Origin: Loktanella sp. IMCC34160
GTDB lineage: Bacteria; Pseudomonadota; Alphaproteobacteria; Rhodobacterales; Rhodobacteraceae
Assembly: GCF_004145845.1 (NCBI RefSeq)
Contig: NZ_SELP01000003.1
Span: forward strand, 124,001 to 188,000
Reading direction: 5' to 3'
DNA length: 64,000 bases
Shown: positions 56,052 through 64,000 of the stretch, one piece after another
How positions within the stretch are numbered: position 1 is the first letter of the stretch
How the letters are laid out: every line of letters starts with the position of its first letter
Program-made: the position numbers and the translations under genes
Notes under the pieces: model-generated
Databases searched by the model: none
Told to the model about the DNA's origin: nothing
What the model saw: only the letters and a program-made list of their open reading frames with translations

Positions 56052-56810
56052 ATGGCAAGACAGAGCAGCAAGCAACCCGGCCGCAGGAAATCGCGGCCCC
56101 GCAAGACAGAGACACCGCCCGCCCGGAGCCTGCCGCAACGCCTGCGCCGTTGGGCGGTGCGGTCGGTTCTTCTGGGCGTCGCATTCGTCGCGCTGATCGT
56201 TGTTGTCTTCGCCCTCGTGAACCCGCCGACAACCCCCTATATTTTCGCCGAATCCAGACGGCTGGGCGGGGTCGAGCGGGATTGGCGCGACATGGAGGAG
56301 ATCGCCCCGGTCATGGCCCGATCCGTCGTCGCGGCGGAGGATGCGAATTTCTGCCTGCATTGGGGGCTGGACCTTGCCGCGATCCGGGCCGCGATGGAAA
56401 GCGGCGGAAGCCGCGGCGCGTCGACCATTTCGCAGCAGGTGGTCAAGAACGTCTATCTTTGGCATGGCCGCAGCTGGTTTCGAAAAACGCTCGAGGCGAT
56501 GCTGACGCCAGTTGTCGAGGCCGTCTGGAGCAAGGAGCGGATCATCGAGGTCTATCTAAACGTCGCAGAGTTCGACGAGGGCGTTTTTGGGGTGCAGGCG
56601 GCGGCCCGGCACTACTTCGGCGTCGATGCCGACGCGCTGTCACCGACGCAGGCGGCGCGTCTTGCGGCGATCCTTCCCGATCCCAAAGGCCGGTCCGCCT
56701 CGAACCCGAGCAGTTTCGTCCGCAGCCGCGCGGCCGCGATCATGGATGGCGCGGAAACGATACGAGTGGATGGCCGCGCAGATTGCTTTGACCGGCAGAG
56801 CGGGGATTGA
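56052..56810 (+). CDS. mtgA: Monofunctional peptidoglycan glycosyltransferase MtgA
   Basis: A 252-residue membrane-anchored transglycosylase. The membrane helix is near residues 37-58 (RSVLLGVAFVALIVVVFALV). Glycosyltransferase motifs are VVAAEDANFCLHWG (catalytic Glu) and GASTISQQVVKNVYLW. There is no transpeptidase domain, which fits MtgA. It uses lipid II like the class A PBP at 13068. Confidence 0.93.
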   Translation: MARQSSKQPGRRKSRPRKTETPPARSLPQRLRRWAVRSVLLGVAFVALIVVVFALVNPPTTPYIFAESRRLGGVERDWRDMEEIAPVMARSVVAAEDANFCLHWGLDLAAIRAAMESGGSRGASTISQQVVKNVYLWHGRSWFRKTLEAMLTPVVEAVWSKERIIEVYLNVAEFDEGVFGVQAAARHYFGVDADALSPTQAARLAAILPDPKGRSASNPSSFVRSRAAAIMDGAETIRVDGRADCFDRQSGD

Positions 56811-56868
56811 TCCCCCGACCCCCTTGCGGCATTCAGTGTCGCACAGCCGCGCATTGGACCTGACCCTT

Positions 56869-57534
56869 ATGAACCGCCTTTACCATTATCCGCTTTCACC
56901 CTTTTCCCGCAAAGTGCGCCTGACCCTTGCCGAGAAGAAGGTCGAGGTCGAGCTGGTCGAAGAGCGGTATTGGGACCAGTCGCCGGAATTCATGCGCCGC
57001 AACCCGGCGGGCAAGGTGCCGGTCCTGCGCCACGGCAACCAGACCATGTCGGAAAGCCAGGCGATCTGCGAATTCTTCGAAGAGACCGTCCCAACCCCGC
57101 CGCTGATGCCCCGCGATGCCGAAGGCCGCTATGAGGTGCGCCGGTTGTGCGCCTGGTTCGATGACAAGTTCAATGCCGAGGTCACGTCCAAGCTAGTCGG
57201 TGAACGGGTGTTCCGCAAGGTGATGGGCACCGGCTATCCCGACAGTGCCAATGTCAAATCCGGGGCCAAGGCCATCAAGTTTCACCTCGACTACATGCAT
57301 TGGCTGCTGGAAAAGCGCCGCTGGCTGGCAGGGGACAGCATGACGCTGGCGGATTTCGCGGCCGCCGCGCATCTGAGTTGCCTCGATTATATCTCGGACG
57401 TGGACTGGAACCGGTCCGAGGTGGTGAAGGACTGGTATGCCAAGATCAAATCGCGCCCCGCGTTTCGCGGAATTCTGGCCGATCAGATCCCCGGCTTTCC
57501 CCAGCCCGCGCATTACGCCGACCTTGATTTCTAG
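56869..57534 (+). CDS. Glutathione S-transferase family protein
   Basis: A 221-residue thioredoxin-fold protein. The N-terminal site region YHYPLSPFSRKVRLTLAEKK with NPAGKVPVLRHG and SESQAICEF is GST-typical. The C-terminal helical half includes WLLEKRRWLAGDSMTLADFAAAAHLSCL. Start MNRLYHY is chosen, 59 bases after mtgA; the longer frame overlaps mtgA without homology. queG follows. Confidence 0.9.
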   Translation: MNRLYHYPLSPFSRKVRLTLAEKKVEVELVEERYWDQSPEFMRRNPAGKVPVLRHGNQTMSESQAICEFFEETVPTPPLMPRDAEGRYEVRRLCAWFDDKFNAEVTSKLVGERVFRKVMGTGYPDSANVKSGAKAIKFHLDYMHWLLEKRRWLAGDSMTLADFAAAAHLSCLDYISDVDWNRSEVVKDWYAKIKSRPAFRGILADQIPGFPQPAHYADLDF

Positions 57535-57588
57535 GCTCGTCCGGGTCGTACCTTGCAACAGGATGCCGGTCTGCTGTCTTCTGGCGCC

Positions 57589-58623
57589 ATGAAAGCACGT
57601 CTTCAGGACTACGCCCGAGAGACCGGGTTTGCCGCCATGGGGGTTTGCCGGCCCGATGCCGTTCCGCAGATCGCCGGGCGCTTGCAGGACTTTGTCGACA
57701 AGGGCCGGCATGGGCAGATGGGCTGGATGGCCGAGCGGATGCATTGGCGCGGCAATCCCGCGGCGCTGTGGCCAGAGGCACGGTCGGTGATTATGCTGGC
57801 CGAACCCTACACGCCCGACCATGACCCGCTGGCGATTCTTGATCGGCCCAACCGGGCGGCGATTTCCGTTTATGCCCAGAACCGGGATTACCATGACATC
57901 GTCAAGAAACGGCTGAAACAGGTCGGTCGCTGGCTGCTGGAGCAGGCACCGGGGCATGAGATCAAGGTGTTCGTCGACACCGCCCCGGTGATGGAAAAAC
58001 CATTGGCCGAGGCGGCGGGGCTTGGCTGGCAGGGCAAGCATACGAACCTTGTGTCGCGCGAGTTGGGCAGTTGGTTCTTTCTGGGCGCGATCTTCACCAC
58101 GCTGGAGATCGAGCCGGACGCCCCTGAAAGGGATCACTGCGGCAGTTGCACCGCCTGTCTGGATATCTGCCCGACCCGCGCCTTTCCCGCCCCCCGGCAG
58201 ATCGACGCGCGGCGCTGTATTTCCTACCTGACCATTGAACATCACGGCCCGGTTGCAGAGGAGTTGCGGCCCCTGATGGGCAACCGCATCTACGGCTGCG
58301 ATGATTGCCTTGCGGTTTGTCCGTGGAACAAGTTCGCGGCGGCGGCGAGTGAGATGCGCTATGCCGGGCGCGAGGACCTGTTGGAACCCAAGCTGGCGGA
58401 GCTTGCCGCACTGGATGACGCTGGGTTTCGGGAGAAATTCTCGGGCAGTCCAATCAAACGGATCGGGCGCAACCGCTTTGTCCGGAACGTCCTTTACGCG
58501 ATTGGCAATTCCGGCGATCCGGCCTTGTCAGAGACTGTTTTCCCGCTTCTGTCAGACCCGGATGCGACAGTGGTTGACGCCGCCGAATGGGCGCTTGCCC
58601 GCCTGTCCGACCTTCAGGATTAG
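57589..58623 (+). CDS. queG: Epoxyqueuosine reductase QueG
   Basis: A 344-residue cobalamin- and Fe-S-dependent enzyme that makes the last step of queuosine tRNA modification. Two [4Fe-4S] motifs are visible: [16 protein letters not shown] and [14 protein letters not shown]. The C-terminus has HEAT-type repeats ([28 protein letters not shown]). Starting at MKARLQD (57589) is preferred to an upstream TTG. Confidence 0.92.
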   Translation: MKARLQDYARETGFAAMGVCRPDAVPQIAGRLQDFVDKGRHGQMGWMAERMHWRGNPAALWPEARSVIMLAEPYTPDHDPLAILDRPNRAAISVYAQNRDYHDIVKKRLKQVGRWLLEQAPGHEIKVFVDTAPVMEKPLAEAAGLGWQGKHTNLVSRELGSWFFLGAIFTTLEIEPDAPERDHCGSCTACLDICPTRAFPAPRQIDARRCISYLTIEHHGPVAEELRPLMGNRIYGCDDCLAVCPWNKFAAAASEMRYAGREDLLEPKLAELAALDDAGFREKFSGSPIKRIGRNRFVRNVLYAIGNSGDPALSETVFPLLSDPDATVVDAAEWALARLSDLQD

Positions 58624-58677
58624 GAAAATCGCGCGAGGCCGTGCTAGGATACAGGTCCAGTCGGAGGAGGATGGACC

Positions 58678-58866
58678 ATGGAACGCCATATCATCGACAA
58701 GCATCGCGACCTTCAGGACGGCCCGCGCCTGCGGGAATATGTCCGGATGGAACGGGAATCCGCCCCAAGCGCGGCGAGCCGCACACTTCAGCAGAAGCCA
58801 AGGGCCGAACGCTCCGCGCGTCAGGTGAAGGAATTCCTTCGGATCGAGCGTGGACAGACGGCCTAG
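58678..58866 (+). CDS. Small basic protein, unknown function
   Basis: A 62-residue Arg/Glu/Gln-rich gene (MERHIIDKHRDLQDG start, VKEFLRIERGQTA end), likely helical and soluble. A strong GGAGGAGG site eight bases before the ATG supports expression. I do not recognise a family. It lies 54 bases after queG and 70 bases before the exporter. Confidence 0.6.
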   Translation: MERHIIDKHRDLQDGPRLREYVRMERESAPSAASRTLQQKPRAERSARQVKEFLRIERGQTA

Positions 58867-58936
58867 GGCAGAGCTTCCCTCTTTCCGTCAGCGCCGGACC
58901 GGTATAGCGATGGGGTATTCCTGACCCGAGGGCCCC

Positions 58937-59860
58937 ATGCACCCCTTGCGCGGCATCCTTTTGAAAATCCTGTCTGTCTGCGTTTTCGTGGGCATGGCGT
59001 CGCTGATCAAAACGACCGCGCCGCGGATCCCGCCGGGCGAGGCGGTCTTTTTCCGGTCCTTCTTTGCGATCCCCGTCATCGTTGTCTGGCTGATCTGGCG
59101 GCACGAGCTGTCCACCGGCCTGCGCACGGCCAATCCGATGGGCCATGTCTGGCGCGGAATCGTCGGCACCTCGGCCATGGGGTTGGGATTTGCGGGGCTT
59201 GGGCTGCTGCCCCTGCCAGAGGTTACGGCGATTGGCTATGCCGCGCCCCTGCTGGTGGTCATCTTCGCCGCGATGTTTCTGGGCGAGAACGTCCGGGCGT
59301 TCCGTCTGACGGCGGTGGCCATCGGGTTGGTCGGCGTCTTGATCGTCCTGTCCCCGCGATTGTCGGTGAAAACGTCCGCCATCGACGTGTCGGAAACGCT
59401 GGGCGCGGTCGTCGTCCTTGGGGGCGCGGTCTTTGCCGCCCTTGCGCAGGTCTTTGTGCGCAAGCTGGTCCAGACCGAACGTACGGCGACCATCGTGTTC
59501 TGGTTTTCCGTCACCGCAGCGACCCTGTCGCTGATCACCCTGCCCTGGGGATGGGTTGTGCCATCAGCGCTGGATGCCGGGCTTCTGATCGTTGCGGGGA
59601 TCCTGGGTGGCTTTGGCCAGATCCTGTTGACCTCAAGCTATCGCTATGCGGACGCCTCTCTGATCGCGCCATTCGAATACACCTCGATGCTGCTGGCGCT
59701 TGGCGTCGGCTACTTCATCTTTGACGAGGTGCCGACCAGCGTGATGCTTCTTGGGGCGCTTCTGATCATCGCGGCGGGGGTTCTGATCATCTGGCGCGAG
59801 CGGCAACTTGGGCTGGAACGGTCGCGGCAACGCAAGGCGACGGGCAACGTCGGGACCTGA
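58937..59860 (+). CDS. DMT/EamA-family transporter
   Basis: A 307-residue exporter with ten helices in two EamA halves (LPEVTAIGYAAPLLVVIFAAMFLGE in the first, GLLIVAGILGGFGQILLTSSYRYAD in the second). It is distinct from the exporter at 2558. Substrate unknown. A 187-base gap follows before the unknown gene pair; it contains no clear terminator. Confidence 0.85.
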   Translation: MHPLRGILLKILSVCVFVGMASLIKTTAPRIPPGEAVFFRSFFAIPVIVVWLIWRHELSTGLRTANPMGHVWRGIVGTSAMGLGFAGLGLLPLPEVTAIGYAAPLLVVIFAAMFLGENVRAFRLTAVAIGLVGVLIVLSPRLSVKTSAIDVSETLGAVVVLGGAVFAALAQVFVRKLVQTERTATIVFWFSVTAATLSLITLPWGWVVPSALDAGLLIVAGILGGFGQILLTSSYRYADASLIAPFEYTSMLLALGVGYFIFDEVPTSVMLLGALLIIAAGVLIIWRERQLGLERSRQRKATGNVGT

Positions 59861-60047
59861 GTCGGCACCTTCTTCTGGTCAATCGGAGGGGGGGAAGGAA
59901 GGAAAGTCTCTGCCGAATTCAACGGGTTAAGAAACAACCTGTGATTGCGTGTGAATCCGCACAGAATCTTCTTGGCCACGGCCGCTAGTCTTTGGGCATT
60001 CGGCGACCACGCCGGGTTCAGAACAGATTTTGACAAGGAGAACGAAG

Positions 60048-60602
60048 ATGAATGCATTGACCGCAATCACCCCGCACGCCCAGATCGCTGTCGCCGGGTC
60101 CAGTTCCAACGCTTCGACCTATAAGGTCACCCAGAAGCGCGGAACCATCACCGGCGTTGGTGCCAGTGTTTCGGGTGCCGGGGCCTGGGTGAAACTGAAC
60201 GGAAGCATGTCCTTCCAGATCTACTCGCTCAACTCCTCGAAGACCTACAACGAGATGAAGTCGTCCTATGACATCGGCGGCGGCGTCAGCGGTTTCTGGG
60301 GTTGGCTTGGGCTTGGCGCCCATGCGTCAACCCACAAGGAACAGTTGCAGCAGGTGTTCAAGGAAGTGACCCAGACCCAAAAGGTCGAAGGGACCGTCGC
60401 CGTCGACATGATGGTCAGCGGCATCTATCCGAACGTTCAGGTGGACGCCTCGGCCTATGTTCTTGTCCTGCAGGTCGAAGACGACCAGGGCAACACGTTC
60501 AACATCGCATCGAACGGTGACCCGGCCGCGGACACCGGTGCGCAGGACGGCAGCGGAACCGCCCTGCCCACGCAGGACAACAACAGCACGATCACGCTGT
60601 AA
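60048..60602 (+). CDS. Cysteine-free protein of unknown family
   Basis: A 184-residue protein without signal peptide or Cys. A Gly/Ser-rich beta part (TITGVGASVSGAGAWVKLNG) leads into a Gly/Trp segment (GGGVSGFWGWLGLGAHAS) and a charged helix (HKEQLQQVFKEVTQTQK). Further strands and an Asp/Asn/Thr-rich tail follow. I know no family. AAGGAG sits seven bases from the ATG; this is the best ribosome site in the area, so the gene looks well expressed. Upstream 59861-60047 is non-coding. A hairpin and a second unknown gene follow. Confidence 0.68.
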   Translation: MNALTAITPHAQIAVAGSSSNASTYKVTQKRGTITGVGASVSGAGAWVKLNGSMSFQIYSLNSSKTYNEMKSSYDIGGGVSGFWGWLGLGAHASTHKEQLQQVFKEVTQTQKVEGTVAVDMMVSGIYPNVQVDASAYVLVLQVEDDQGNTFNIASNGDPAADTGAQDGSGTALPTQDNNSTITL

Positions 60603-60610
60603 GCCGGCTT

Positions 60611-60640
60611 TGCTGGCGGGGGCGTCTGTCCCCGCCAGCA
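60611..60640 (+). other. Stable hairpin between the two unknown genes
   Basis: A perfect 11-bp stem (TGCTGGCGGGG, 60611-60621; CCCCGCCAGCA, 60630-60640) with an eight-base loop, nine bases after the first stop and 16 bases before the next ATG. No T run follows and the next ATG has no clear ribosome site. It may attenuate transcription or set different levels of the two proteins. Confidence 0.72.
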
Positions 60641-60656
60641 GATATCAGCGTCTAAT

Positions 60657-61340
60657 ATGGCTGAACTGAACCCAATCATCCTACCGCCCGGTCTGATTTC
60701 CAGGAATCTGGAAATCCTCAGATCGGCGTCCGGTGCCGAGACCCGCAGCCCGGCGACGCGGTTCAACGGCGTGGTTCACAACGGCCACACAAGCGTCACC
60801 GCGACCATCGCACCCGGCGCGCCGGGCAAGATCGACCTGACATTCGACCTGTCGGTGCCAAGCGTGGCCTCATCTGCCTTCGCGGCCTTGCGGCAGTCCC
60901 TTTCCGTGCTGCTGCCATCCGACATTCCCGAAGACGGGATTGCCGCCGGGGCCGGGATCGGCCCTGCGCCACCGCCACCGCCGGACAGCAAGATGGCCGC
61001 CTATGCCAGCGTTCTGTTCGGCGAGGTCTTTTTCGGGGGCAAGGCCCCGACCGGCGAGAATGTCGACTTTCACGCCAGCCCGGGACCGGACAAGCAGATC
61101 CCCGTTCTGAATGCTGTCCGCAGGGCAGAGGTCGCCGCTCTGACCCTAAACGGCACGATCTCGGTCGAAGGATCTGTCAACGGGGCAGAGGCGACAGTTT
61201 ATGTGCCGACAACCGCAATCATCTTCGAAGATGGGCTGACGATTCCGTTCTCGGGCTATTCGGAAACCGCCCTTGTCCACCTTCAAGGGGGACTCTTGCC
61301 GGCGCAGTTGCCGGCAAGGATCTGGGGCGGGACGGGTTGA
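60657..61340 (+). CDS. Unknown protein paired with 60048-60602
   Basis: A 227-residue Cys-free protein with no signal peptide. It has two beta-rich regions (HTSVTATIAPGAPGKIDLTFDLSV; GTISVEGSVNGAEATVYV) joined by a proline-run linker (PAPPPPPPD). It ends LLPAQLPARIWGGTG. No family recognised. It lacks a clear ribosome site. It may form a complex with the first protein; this is inference from pairing. ilvE is convergent 25 bases beyond. Confidence 0.62.
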   Translation: MAELNPIILPPGLISRNLEILRSASGAETRSPATRFNGVVHNGHTSVTATIAPGAPGKIDLTFDLSVPSVASSAFAALRQSLSVLLPSDIPEDGIAAGAGIGPAPPPPPDSKMAAYASVLFGEVFFGGKAPTGENVDFHASPGPDKQIPVLNAVRRAEVAALTLNGTISVEGSVNGAEATVYVPTTAIIFEDGLTIPFSGYSETALVHLQGGLLPAQLPARIWGGTG

Positions 61341-61365
61341 GGCGTGATCAACCCAAAGATGACTG

Positions 61366-62235
61366 TCAGGCGCGCACCAGCTTTTCGTAGCTTTCCGCCA
61401 CATCGCGGGTCAGCGCGCCGACTTCAAAGGTGTAGTTGCCGATCTGGCCGACCGGGGTAACTTCGGCGGCGGTGCCAGTCAGCCAGCACTGTTCGAAGCC
61501 TTCCATCTCTTCCGGCATGATATGGCGTTCGTGCACGGTGATGCCCTTGTCCCGCAGCATCGCGATGATGGTTTGCCGGGTGATCCCGTTCAGGAAAGCA
61601 TCGGCTAGCGGGGTGTGCACTTCGCCATCCTTGACGAAGAAGACGTTGGCGCCGGTCGCCTCGGCCACATAGCCGCGGTAGTCCATGAACATCGCATCGG
61701 AACAGCCTTTCGCCTCGGCCGCGTGCTTGGACATGGTGCAGATCATGTAAAGACCTGCCGCCTTGGCCGCGGTCGGGATGGTTTCCGGGCTTGGCCGCTT
61801 CCATTTCGCGATATCGAGCTTTGCGCCCTTCATCTTGGCGTCGCCGTAGTAGGCGCCCCATTCCCAGACAGCGACAGCCATCCGCACCGGGTTCCGGGCC
61901 GAGGCCACACCCATGTCTTCGCCCGCGCCGCGCCACGCGACCGCCCGGACATAGGCATCCGACAGGTTGTTGGCCTTGAGGGCGGCGTATTTCGCCTCTT
62001 CAATCTGCTCGACGGTATAGGGGATCGGCATGTCCAGCAGTTCGCCGGACTTCAGCAGGCGCTGCGAGTGTTCGACCGACTTGAAAATCTTGCCGCCATA
62101 GGCCCGTTCACCTTCGAAAACGCTGGACGCATAATGAAGCGCATGGGTCAGGATATGCACTTTGGCATCCCGCCATTCGACCAGTTTGCCGTCCAGCCAG
62201 ATTTTCCCGTCCCGATCGTCGTATGACCCAGCCAT
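61366..62235 (-). CDS. ilvE: Branched-chain amino acid aminotransferase IlvE
   Basis: A class IV PLP transaminase, 289 residues, for Leu, Ile and Val. PLP Lys158 lies in PTAAKAAGLYM; GYVAEATGANVFFVKDGE and LNGITRQTIIAML are typical BCAT blocks. It is shorter than E. coli IlvE (309) but contains all motifs. The gene diverges from petP and shares its control region. Confidence 0.94.
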   Translation of the reverse strand: MAGSYDDRDGKIWLDGKLVEWRDAKVHILTHALHYASSVFEGERAYGGKIFKSVEHSQRLLKSGELLDMPIPYTVEQIEEAKYAALKANNLSDAYVRAVAWRGAGEDMGVASARNPVRMAVAVWEWGAYYGDAKMKGAKLDIAKWKRPSPETIPTAAKAAGLYMICTMSKHAAEAKGCSDAMFMDYRGYVAEATGANVFFVKDGEVHTPLADAFLNGITRQTIIAMLRDKGITVHERHIMPEEMEGFEQCWLTGTAAEVTPVGQIGNYTFEVGALTRDVAESYEKLVRA

Positions 62236-62328
62236 GGTGAAGACCTTTCCCGAAAGATTTCATTTGTTGCCCAAGAAGGTCCGGTTCGGACATATTCTTG
62301 CGAAATTTCCGGAATCGGCTAGCAGTCA

Positions 62329-62351
62329 AGCCTTGGAATGTCAACAAGGCT
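62329..62351. promoter_or_regulatory. Inverted repeat upstream of petP (candidate MarR operator)
   Basis: AGCCTTG (62329-62335) and CAAGGCT (62345-62351) are perfect inverted arms nine bases apart, overlapping a possible -35 (TTGGAA). MarR-type repressors bind such palindromes. It also lies in the ilvE leader. Confidence 0.55.
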
Positions 62352-62387
62352 GACTTATCCTGAGCCAATAAAACAAGGGAGACCGGG

Positions 62388-62894
62388 ATGGTGGACAGCC
62401 AGGGTGGACAGGGGGGGCAGGCGCTTCTCTTCCTCACCGACGACCAGCTGCGCAAAGGCATCGAAGCGATGTTTTTTGCCTATCGCGGCTTTACCGCCGA
62501 TCCTGACAGGATCCTTGAGGGCATGGCCTATGGCCGGGCCCATCACCGGGCCATCCATTTCATCAACCGCAGTCCGGGGACCACGGTCAATAACCTGTTG
62601 TCGATCCTTGGTGTTACAAAACAGTCGCTTAATCGTGTGTTGCGCAGCCTGATCGAGGACGGTCTGGTGGAATCCCGGGTTGGCAAGAAGGACAAGCGCG
62701 AACGCCATCTTTTTCTGACGGAAAAGGGCGCTCTGCTGGAGCGCGAATTGTCCGACGCCCAGCGCGAGCGGATGCGGGCCGCCTATCGGGCGGCAGGGCC
62801 AGACGCGGTTGCCGGTTTCCGGCAAGTGCTTGAGGCGATGATGGACGAAGACATGCGGCGCCACTACGCGACGCTGAAGGACAGGCAAGTATGA
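62388..62894 (+). CDS. petP: MarR-family regulator PetP-like
   Basis: A 168-residue winged helix regulator. The recognition region VNNLLSILGVTKQSLNRVLRSLIEDGLVESRVGKKDKRERHLFLTEKG is complete. In Rhodobacter capsulatus a MarR-type PetP gene precedes PetR near the cytochrome bc1 genes; this pair has the same composition and order, so the symbol is used with caution. GGGAG precedes the ATG. Its stop overlaps petR (ATGA). Confidence 0.82.
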   Translation: MVDSQGGQGGQALLFLTDDQLRKGIEAMFFAYRGFTADPDRILEGMAYGRAHHRAIHFINRSPGTTVNNLLSILGVTKQSLNRVLRSLIEDGLVESRVGKKDKRERHLFLTEKGALLERELSDAQRERMRAAYRAAGPDAVAGFRQVLEAMMDEDMRRHYATLKDRQV

Positions 62895-63592
62895 GTAATG
62901 ATGATGCCCATCTGTTGATCGTCGATGACGATGAACGTATCCGCGGGTTGTTGCAGAAGTTCCTTGTCCGAAACGGGTTTCTGGTCAGTGCCGCGCGGGA
63001 TGCCGCCCATGCCCGCCGCATCCTGTCGGGGCTGGAATTTGACCTGATCGTGCTGGACGTGATGATGCCGGGTGAGGATGGGATCAGCCTGTGCCGTGAC
63101 CTGCGACAGCAGATCGGCACCCCGATCATGCTCTTGACGGCAAAAGGGGAAACCGCCGACCGAATTGCCGGGCTGGAGGCGGGCGCGGACGACTACCTTG
63201 CCAAGCCGTTTGAACCGAAAGAGTTGCTGCTGCGGATCAACGCGATCCTGCGGCGGGTTCCGGCGTCCGAGCCGACGATCGTGCGCCCCAAGGCCCTGAC
63301 CCTTGGCCCGATCCGCTATGACATCGAACGTGGAGAGATGTGGCAGGGCGAGGATCTGGTGCGCCTGACCGCGACCGAGGCCCAGTTGATGCGCATTTTC
63401 TCGGCCCGTCCCGGCGAACCGATTTCGCGCGCCAAGCTAGTGGAAGAGCTGAACCGGTCCGGCGGGCAGACACAGGAACGGGCGGTCGACGTTCAGATCA
63501 CCCGACTGCGCCGCAAGCTGGAACAGGACCCGAAACAGCCGCGATACCTGCAAACCGTGCGGGGCGCGGGATACATGCTTGCGCCTGATTAG
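62891..63592 (+). CDS. petR: OmpR-family response regulator PetR-like
   Basis: A 233-residue response regulator. The receiver domain (phospho-acceptor Asp in DLIVLDVMMPGEDG, acidic DDDE start, LLTAKGE Thr and AKPFEP Lys) is intact. The winged helix output domain contains RLTATEAQLMRIF and TRLRRKLEQDPKQPRYLQTVRGAGYML. No sensor kinase gene lies beside it. In R. capsulatus PetR is needed for photosynthetic and respiratory growth. Confidence 0.86.
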   Translation: MSNDDAHLLIVDDDERIRGLLQKFLVRNGFLVSAARDAAHARRILSGLEFDLIVLDVMMPGEDGISLCRDLRQQIGTPIMLLTAKGETADRIAGLEAGADDYLAKPFEPKELLLRINAILRRVPASEPTIVRPKALTLGPIRYDIERGEMWQGEDLVRLTATEAQLMRIFSARPGEPISRAKLVEELNRSGGQTQERAVDVQITRLRRKLEQDPKQPRYLQTVRGAGYMLAPD

Positions 63593-63601
63593 AGCCTGTT
63601 T

Positions 63602-64000
63602 TTAAGAACAGTCGACAGGAAAGACCTTGTCGGTCTCTGCCCAGAGGGTGATCGGCAGGGTCGGGATTTCCGTGTCGATCCGATGGGTCCGCTCTGCCCC
63701 CTGCTGGATCGTTCCCGTCCCGGCTCGCAGGTCAAGGTCGCAAAACCCGAAGATCGTTGGATCATATTGATCCCACCAGACGAAACGGTAACCCGCCACC
63801 CGGTAGCTGCCGTCGGGGAAATCGATGGTCAGCGTGACGGTCCAGCGTGTCTGACCCTCGACATCGTGGAAAGAGGTGACCTGAACCCGCCCCTGCCCAT
63901 CCAGCGCTAGGATCGGTGCCTGCGCGCCCTCGCCCGATGTGCCCAGCGCCGGGCCGGTCACATCCAGCCCCCCCGTCCCCGAAACCCGCAGATCGGTCGG
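63602..64000 (-). CDS. Unidentified protein, cut by window end
   Basis: The C-terminal part of a minus-strand gene; the frame stays open to base 64000, so the start is outside. The visible 130 or so residues include WTVTLTIDFPDGSYRVAGYRFVWWDQYDP and end KVFPVDCS. No family is recognised. It lies convergent with petR, nine bases apart. Confidence 0.6.
   Translation of the reverse strand, partial: PTDLRVSGTGGLDVTGPALGTSGEGAQAPILALDGQGRVQVTSFHDVEGQTRWTVTLTIDFPDGSYRVAGYRFVWWDQYDPTIFGFCDLDLRAGTGTIQQGAERTHRIDTEIPTLPITLWAETDKVFPVDCS

Overview
The window is high-GC bacterial chromosome, almost fully coding, with short intergenic gaps and many 1-14 base gene overlaps. Gene content points to an alphaproteobacterium of the Rhodobacterales (Rhodobacter/Roseobacter relatives). 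The markers are an RpoE-ChrR singlet-oxygen module beside its FAD-oxidoreductase/DUF1365/MFS/DUF3833/SDR operon, a PetP-PetR-type regulator pair, glnK-amtB, DUF1674, DUF3035, a Hint-domain protein and a heparinase-like gene beside rsmB and purH. No rRNA, CRISPR array, transposase, integrase or prophage gene was seen, so this looks like core chromosome with a few accessory islands. Species cannot be named from the sequence alone.

Layout. 0-10 kb: dapA, an amidohydrolase, two small-molecule exporters, a YcaQ-like DNA glycosylase, asparaginase, smpB, a small Gly-rich protein, then a cysteine/sulfur pair (aminotransferase plus 3-mercaptopyruvate sulfurtransferase). 9.5-11 kb: arsR, arsH and a rhodanese. 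11-13 kb: glnK-amtB ammonium sensing and uptake. 13-20 kb: a class A penicillin-binding protein, two acetyltransferases, a pseudo-caspase with peptidoglycan-binding domains, a phosphatase and a saccharopine dehydrogenase. 20-26.4 kb: a five-gene translationally coupled operon diverging from rpoE-chrR, which carries a very good RpoE-type promoter. 26.5-41 kb: housekeeping genes (rmuC, mutL, two M16 peptidases, lspA, purH, rsmB, dapB, rbfA, truB). 41-43.3 kb: a two-gene sugar or polyol catabolic unit. 43.3-45.5 kb: the most unusual locus (below). 46-55 kb: tRNA-Leu, an epimerase, uppP, and gltD and gltB separated by a secreted protein. 55-64 kb: Hint protein, mtgA, a glutathione S-transferase, queG, an exporter, two unrecognised paired genes, ilvE, petP-petR and a gene cut by the window edge.

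Best candidate for an undescribed system: three same-strand genes at 43300-45527. The first encodes a 108-residue Tat-type secreted peptide with serine at every third residue across 13 successive Ser-x-Pro/Ala-like triplets and a two-cysteine tail. A strong RNA hairpin follows it. The second encodes a fusion of an HPr-kinase-like domain to a PqqD-like peptide-recognition domain, and the third a PepSY-type membrane protein. The inference is a peptide-modification system in which the PqqD domain presents the Ser-rich peptide to the kinase domain. A second unknown is the cysteine-free gene pair at 60048-61340, separated by an 11-bp-stem hairpin.

Functional links within the window: dapA and dapB both serve lysine/diaminopimelate synthesis; glnK-amtB and gltBD serve nitrogen assimilation; the class A PBP, mtgA, uppP and lspA serve the cell envelope; ilvE, purH and asparaginase serve amino-acid and nucleotide metabolism.
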